Positions 39,801 through 48,800 of a stretch of 64,000 nucleotides of DNA are shown here, in pieces. Origin of the DNA: Argopecten irradians (lineage: Eukaryota > Mollusca > Bivalvia > Pectinida > Pectinidae); NCBI RefSeq assembly GCF_041381155.1, contig NC_091147.1:37078053-37142052 (forward strand), written 5' to 3'. A program made the position numbers and the translations under genes. A model generated the notes under the pieces. It saw nothing but the letters and a program-made list of their open reading frames with translations, searched no databases and was not told the DNA's origin. Numbering within the stretch: position 1 is the first letter of the stretch; each line of letters begins with the position of its first letter.

Positions 39801-42800
39801 TATACCCAAACATATATGTGTTGGCCCATGTAATTTCGCAAGTTTTCCCCTATCTAAATCTTTACAAACGAAGTATATGGTACTGGTTGCGGCCACAATC
39901 AAATGATGGTACTACAGAAGTGCAAAATGATTTTTAATGCTTTTAATTATTTTCGTTTCCGTTAAAATATGCTGTTTTCCAAAGCGTAAGTAACGTTTTA
40001 ATCTGTTGCAAAATCCTAGTTAGTGTAGGCCCTCTATAATGCTTACATTAAAATGTCTTAGTTTCTTAATTCGTCATTTCTAAAATATCAATTCAGTAAT
40101 GTTTACTTTTTAATATCATCACTTTTTGTTTATCGCTAGGTACTGCCATTATAAGTTGATGCATGATGCTTACTAGGACTTATGACTGCTTGGAATCCAA
40201 ACCGTCTATCCATTGTTGTGCCTTCCGTCCAAGGGTATGTACCGCCAACTGCCACCGCGCCTACAGTAGTCGATGTTTTAAAATTTGGCCCTCCTCCATT
40301 TATTTTATAACTGACCACAGAGTTCCCGGGGGAATACCTGACAATGATCATGTGACTTTAACTACATTGTAATTAATCATCAATGGAATTGTATTACAAC
40401 TAAAAGTTCGGGATATTTTTTTACATAAACTAATAAAAAATGCATGTTGTAATATAGCACAAAATGATTTTCTTTTATAATAACTACTTGGAATTTCTAA
40501 CACGTACATATCACCAAAACATTTAAATAATAAGACAACATACAAAACACTGACTTAAATGTCAGTATCACCAGAACAATTTAATAAACGACATGTAAAA
40601 ATGGTTTATAAATAACATGTAAATATCAAGACAACAATTAAAGCGAATAGTCGGGCAAAGGAAACCAGTCTAAATACGTTCTATGGCCTTCCAAAAGTCC
40701 TTGTATACCATAATGATGGTCAAGTTCTGCTTACGGGGTCCAGTTTTGACCATTGAAATTATCGGGAAACCCCGTGTAAATTTAGCACAGTTCTAAATAT
40801 AAATTCGCCTAACTGTTTGAAAACGGGGCTGCGTGGATATGCGTTAAGAGTGAACTCCACTAATAGCCGGTCGGGAAGACGTATTAGGATTCCCATAATA
40901 TATATTAATTTCTTCGCATACAGAGGGATTTTGATGGGAGATTTTATTTTTCTATTTCAAAAGAAATTATACTGGATATATCAAAACCATTTTTACCGAC
41001 TTAAGCCTTTGTTTGTCTGACTATTCGCTTTAAGCTGTTAAAACGAGACCGACAATATATAGATTAATGTGAATCATACCAGAACAAATAAATGTCAAAA
41101 CGGTAAACACAACATTGAATTTCATGTAAATATCACGATAACGGAAAACTATTAAAACGAGCCACAAAACAATTGCATTAATGTGAAAATCACCATAACA
41201 ATCAAGCTATTAAAACGAGACACAAAACAATTACATTAATGTGGAAATCATCATAACAATCAAGCTATTAAAACGAGACACAAAACAATTACATTAATGT
41301 GGAAATCACCATAACAATCAAGCTATTAAAACCAGACACAAAACAATTACATTAATGTGAAAATCACCATAACAACCAAGCTATTAAAACCAGACACAAA
41401 ACAATTACATTAATGTGAAAATCACCATAACAATCAAGCTATTAAAACGAGACACAAAACAATTACATTAATGTGTAAATCACCATAACAATCAAGCTAT
41501 TAAAACGAGACACAAAACAATTACATTAATGTGAAAATCACCATAACAATCAAGCTATTAAAACCAAACACAAAACAATTACATTAATGTGGAAATCACC
41601 TTAACAATCAAGCTATTAAAACCAGACACAAAACAATTACATTAATGTGGAAATCACCTTAACAATCAAGCTATTAAAACGAGACACAAAACAATTACAT
41701 TAATGTTGAAATCACCATAACAATCAAGCTATTAAAAAAAGACACAAAATAATTACATTAATGTGAAAATCACCATAACAATCAAGCTATTAAAACCAGA
41801 CACAAAACAATTACATTAATGTGAAAATCACCATAACAATCAAGCTATTAAAACCAGACACAAACAATTACATTAATGTGAAAATCACCATAACAATCAA
41901 GCTATTAAAACGAGACACAAAACAATTACATTAATGTGGAAATCACCATAACAATCAAGCTATTAAAACGAGACACAAAACAATTACATTAATGTGGAAA
42001 TCACCATAACAATCCAGCTATTAAAACCAGACACAAAACAATTACATTAATGTGAAAATCACCTTAACAATCAAGCTATTAAAACCAGACACAAAACAAT
42101 TACATTAATGTAGAAATCACCATAACAATCAAGCTATTAAAACCAGACACAAAACAATTACATTAATGTGGAAATCACCATAACAATCAAGCTATTAAAA
42201 CGAGACACAAAACAATTACATTAATGTGGAAATCACCATAACAATCAAGCTATTAAAACGAGACACAAAACAATTACATTAATGTGAAAATCACCATAAT
42301 AATCAAGCTATTAAAACGAGACACAAAACAATTACATTAATGTGGAAATCACCATAACAATCAAGCTATAAAAACGAGCCACAAAACAATTACATTAATG
42401 TGGAAATCACCACAACATTCAAGCTATTAAAACGAGACACAAAACAATTACATTAATGTGAAAATCACCATAACGATCAAGCTATTAAAACGAGACACAA
42501 AACAATTACATTAATGTGAAATCACCATAACAATCAAGCTATTAAAACCAGACACAAAACAATTACATTAATGTGAAAATCACCATAACAATCAAGCTAT
42601 TAAAACCAGACACAAAATAATTACATTAATGTGGAAATCACCATAACAATCAAGCTATTAAAACCAGACACAAAACAATTACATTAATGTGGAAATCATC
42701 ATAACAATCAAGCTATGAAAACCAGACACAAAACAATGAGTTGCATGTACGTAAATATATCTCGTACTTACCAGCCTACAATATCACCTGCCAGAACCGG

Positions 42801-45800
42801 AATTCCATCAGCGAATGTATCCGTATTGTCACCTGTAGCTAAAACAAAAATCAACAGACAGTCGTTGAAATAATGAAATAAAATGAAAACAAACACACAA
42901 AGAAAAAAAAAGAAAATCTAATCGTAACGGGCATTTAATCCTCAATCAATCCAAACTCGTATTTCATTAAGGTCAAAATTTCTGTTTAACGTCTAAATTG
43001 TGATTTTGTATGTACATGTACCATCTTTTTTGGATTCACCCGATTCTGATTGCTAAATTTCCAGTCCTTTTAAATGATTGAGAAGTAGTTGGTGTTTTGA
43101 GTTTTTGACAAATGATCTCCTAATTAGTTATCACTCTGTAAAATTTACAAGTTGTATGTTTTACTTATTCTAATTTTATCAGAACTTTTATTTTCTAGAT
43201 GGAGTGTATGCGAAGAACGTAGGAGCATTCATCCATGATATTCAAAGGGGTTACTCTCACTGACGTTATATACATCCCTCGAATATCTCGTAGTAAAACT
43301 GGGGGCAGTTCAGAAGAAAATATACTGACACATCACAGACCTGCAGATACTTTCTTTGGTGATTGTAGCGAGTGCGTCTGCTAAGTTTAAAGCCACAAAT
43401 AATTGACTGTAACAATGACCATATTCATGACGTCGGGAAGGGAGATAAATATAATTAAACAAAATGATTACTAGTATTGATCAAATTCTTGATTTGTTTT
43501 GGTGGTGGTTTTTTTTTTTTTTTTTTTTTTTTTTAAGAACAGTTTCGGTCATATGTGTTGTGATCAAATGACACATTAAGACAGGCATTTAACCTAGAAG
43601 ACAAGTGTTGTGATTATCTGATCACAGCAGGTGCTGTTTTCTTCGAATTTATTTTTTTTAAATGGGAGTGGGTATTATTGTTGTAAAATTATAATAAAAC
43701 GTCGAGATATAAGGAAACTTACATTGATATTCTATCTTAGTATCACGAAATGTTGTTAAGCACTCGGCAAGCCTCAGGTTTTACAACATTTTGTGACATG
43801 TGGGTAGAATATCCCTATCCTTCATATACACACATGAAAGAGTCTGATAGTCTGTAACAATCCTAACCTAGGCTATCTTGACACGAGCTATCGCATTGCG
43901 ATCGCATTACAGACTTGAAAGACGATGCAGTTTAACCTGAGTATTGTTTGAATTAGTGTTATATAAAATTTTCATCTTCATGAGTGGTTTGGTAGTCGAC
44001 ACATTTTAACTTGCATTTTTTTTAAAACCCCACTACCTTTCAAAAACGGTTTTTAATTTTTAAAATGGGAACGTATAACGAGATCGATAATTTTGTAGAG
44101 CCGCAAAAAATATCAACTTTCCGTTAATACTACATTGAAACAACAATGAAATGAAACTCCGCAGTTATCATATATTATGCAGGAAATCATGCATATGTTT
44201 GGTGTTGTCACCTTATCTTAGGTCGTCGATTTGTATTTTCTTATCTTATTAATATTATTAAGAAACATGTAAATTTTTCTCCAGAAAGGTAGTGGGCCTT
44301 TAAGATTAATGCTACATAGAATTTTCATCTTCATGAGTGGTTTAGTAGTCGACACAATCTAACATGCAGTATTGTTACGTCTATCGCTGTATAGTATTGT
44401 TACCTGTATTAGTTACTTGGTAGTCGACGTAGCTTTACCTGCGGTATTGTTAACATTAGTAGAAAAATAATAAATACAATTTTCACCTGCACGAGTGATT
44501 TCGGAGTGGATGCAATTTAGTCTGCGTTACTTTTACGTCTAGTATTTGATTGATCATTACCTACAGGAATGGTTTTGCATAGGAGACGATGCAGGTTTAT
44601 TCAAAATTAGTCTAATGAAATGCATTTTACCTGCAGTATTGGTTTTGGAGACGATGCAGTTTAACCTGCATTTTTACTATTAATGCTATAAAATATCATT
44701 TTACCTGCAGGAATCGTTTGGCACAAGATGCAGTTTAACCTGATTTTTACGATTAGTGTTTTAAATATCATTTTACCTGTAGGAGTGGTTTGATGTTGTC
44801 CTATCAACTCATAGGTCCCTCCAACGTCTCTCCAGACTTGAAAAAACACTATGTCAACAACTTGAGCGTGATAAATCCATTGATAGATAACGCCACAGTC
44901 ACATGTTACTGCATGATCGGTCCACAGGCTCATTCCTATAGGGTAACATTTTATATTTATTTTAGTTTTGAAGCAATATACACTTCTTTCAGCCTAACTA
45001 TCATACATTCATTTAAGCATGATTGTCACTGTTTTTTTAACTTCATCGGGGTATGAAAGAAATTTTAAGCAAACAAAATTCATTTTACCATGATAACATG
45101 AAATACATTAAAACGTACGATTCCTTTGATTCGCCAAAGAATTTTTCTCCACAGTTGTATGAAGAAAAAAAAGTATCTGCCAATCAGAAAGACATATTTA
45201 GTATGAAAACAAATATGCATGTATACCGCAATGAAGTAAAATACAGAGCGTCTTAAGTTTTGAGTTCATGCAGATAATTAGCTCATACCAATACAGAAAA
45301 TAAATATCGAATCCACAAAACTGTGTAAGACAGCATAGGAAGATTATTTCTAAACTACCTTAATTGGCAACCATAATGATGAAATTATGAATAAATATTT
45401 AATTTACGATAGATACCAATATTTGGTATTGTAATATTTCCTGTTTACATGTATAACAGTGTCTGTGATAAGTTGAAGCATATCACATGACAGGAAAATA
45501 AAACATCGTATTTCCCTCGGGGTTGAGACATTGTATTTCCCTGGGGCGCGTGCCCCTATGGTGACCGCCCTTCTTTCACACGGAGTTATCGCCCATACCG
45601 ACTGTACAATAATGACGGACGAAGAGTAAAACTAAATTTTTACTCATCGCAAGTTTAAGTAATATCTAACCCAGAGTAGCCAATCGTGAATTTTCGGCAT
45701 TATAAACAATGCATGCCCCCGATGGAAGTGTGTCATGAAGGTTTATTTACCCTAGGATGTAATATTTCCCTCGGGCAAGCCCTCGGAAAATATAACACTT

Positions 45801-48800
45801 TTGAATTCGGGTTCATATAACACTGTCACCGGGGCCATAAATGCATAATATATACTGTATCAGCTGTTATGTATGTGAATATAGTTATTACTCAACTTAC
45901 CCACTTGATTGAAGTCTCGTGTGTTGCGAGTTAGTGGCGTGTCATCTCCAACATACGCCCCAGCTGTACAAGGAGCACCTGGGCAGGTAAAAATAAGGAT
46001 GTGCATAGTGGCTAACAACTGGTTTTTCTTGTACAAAATAAACGTTATTTTGGTCACTAATTTGCAAATTGACAAATGCCATTAAAGCAGCGCCCTCAAG
46101 CGTGATTTCTGGACGAATATCTTTACTATCTCTGTTACACTACCTATATGAATTACTTTTTTAATGTTTTGTCTTACAAAAAAAATAAAGTTTTGATACA
46201 AATACGTCAAATAAAAAATAGAAAAGCAGTTTTTCTACATAAATGTTGCGGAAACTATATTTTCTGAAACAAATTCTTTCAATGAAATACAATACACAAG
46301 TAATCAGTATAATATGATGATTTAAAGTACATTTAACAATAACTGGATACGAAACATGTTTGAATTAAAATAAAATAATGGAGGAAAAAAGGCCATTGAT
46401 GTATAATTGTAAACATATTTTATTGGACACGACTGTCATTTTGGGCGACCTTTTTTTTTTTGGGGGGGGGGGGGGTGGTTGAAGGTAATCTTCTTTTTGT
46501 TTTTATTTATCGCAGTAAGAAACGACATTCCTGTCATTGTGATACCTCCATTGTCATTAAAAAAAGAAAGTTCATCCAAGTTTATGCAAATTTGAATTGT
46601 AATCAGTGGAATGAAACTGTTCAGAATAAGGTTCGTTAGAATTTTTGTAGACTATTATATCTTCCTTTGTAATGCTTTCTGAATAGATAAGGTACTTTTA
46701 AATCATTTTCATGTTTGATTTTACTGATATTCATCATATCTTATATGACTGAAGGGGAAATTACTTTAGCTTCCTGCTTCGTAGACAAACAATTGTATTT
46801 AAATGTCTAGTTTGAATGCACAATATGTTGTCTAACGCGGTAGTCAATGCCGAATAAAAGAAAACCTGGGATTTAACTATGCTACGACCTTTCTGTCCTG
46901 ACTAGAAGGGGAAGAACATTGTCATTTGACCATGGACTGTCGGCACAGTGGTATTTACACGCACCGCGTCACCTTTACAAATCTACCTATATGGAGTTAA
47001 CTGATTTCCAGTCGCACATGTAGAGAGCAGAAAACTATTGACACATACTAAATACTACGCAATAGTATAAACAACAGTTGAGAAACATCAGAGTCGCGGC
47101 TTTGTACTTCAATATATTTATAGTTATAGAAATGGTTCGATATGTGGCCTGACATCTAAACCTATTGGATAATGATTGCTCTATTATTTGAATTTGCAGG
47201 TGTTATTTTGCTCCAAGTACAACAGTTGTAATATTAAGGCGATAATACTGTACTTCCGGTTATATGCCCTATTTTTACTGGGGGGAAAAAAGAAGAAAAA
47301 AACCGACATCTGACTCAAAAGACTATAAATGTTGTACAGTTTTTTTGTGAATCATAATTTTGTGATAGCATTGTCCTGAGATATCGAAGATTTCATATCG
47401 AGCATTCCATTTGCAGAATCAACTGGTACGAACCCGCTGTATCTGTGATGAACGCGCTGTACCATCCGAACCGAACCGGTACAAGTGGTTCGTTTTCAGA
47501 AGCGTACCACTTGTATCAAAGATGGCGGACCCGAAATTCTTCATTTGTCATCGGAATGTTTTCTTTGTTGAAAAGAAGGCAGAGCGTATTCATATCCGAT
47601 AAAATTACATGGATCGTTAATTTCAATGTGTGCTGAAACTATTAAGGTATTATTTTTATATCCATGTTATCTTTAACATTGTAAATACTTTTATACTCGA
47701 AGCGTATCTTTCATATGGGTGCCGCCATCATGGAAAAAATCTAATCGCGATTCATTTGGCGGTGCCGTATCACTTTAGTGCAACTGGTACGAATCCGCAA
47801 ATGGAACGCACGGATACTCTACAGTGCTTATAGTTTTGTCACTCCGTCTCTGTACATTACAGAGTTACCTCCCTTGTAGATATCAGGTATGACGTTATTG
47901 TTTTGTCTGAAAAGTAAGTACGTTTCGTTCAGAAACACGTGACGTCACAATCAATACCTACACACAAGGGCAGATAACAGAATAGACAAAGAACACAAAG
48001 TATCTCTTAGTTTTAATGAACAACCTGCCCTTGTGTATTTTATTAAGTTGACGGTATAATAGGGATACATAAAAAAAACATAACCCAGTTAGTTAACATC
48101 ATATCAATTTGCGTTGGATACATGCACGTATCAATTCTTACAGATTGTCTATCACGCCTAATTACCACGTAGAAAGTTACTATTACTACACCGCGAGACA
48201 TACAGTGAAATGAACCTATTACACAGGAACGTTTGGTGACGTAACTTCCTTTTAATTAATAGAAATGTTTTAACTCTATAATGGTTGTTAATAAACTTAT
48301 CTTCTTTTTCATTTTAAGAAGCAGATCTTTAAATGCTCGAGAGAGCATAAACGATACCCATAAATTGAACAATAACTGATGTATATTCGTATTAATATGT
48401 GTCTAATTAACACAAAAATGTATATAAAATAATTTAGTTTACTTTTGGTACGTGCACAATCAGAACTATATTCCAAAAAGGGCATAGTGCCGTGGAATTT
48501 TTTTGGGACGCTATTAAATATTTTTGATATTATCATCATGATTTAAAATAAGAAACTCAAACTTTTCAATGGTATTAATGGTGTAAAGTAAGTAACTTTT
48601 TGTAACTTAAGAAAAATACTAATTCGTCTGCTCCTGTTTTTGATAGAGAAAAATTCCATTTGTCGGCGGTGGAGCATCTTTTTAAAAAAAAAAACCCCAT
48701 ATTAACAGTTTAATCGATTTGGACAAAGCCATATTCTGATATCAATTAAAATAAGGATTGTTATATAATTCGTATAGGTGCAAAATCCAAGTTGAAACAA

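Noticed and set aside
41100..42740. Possible CRISPR-like direct repeats
   Set aside because: A simple head-to-tail 58-bp minisatellite without spacers or cas-like genes.
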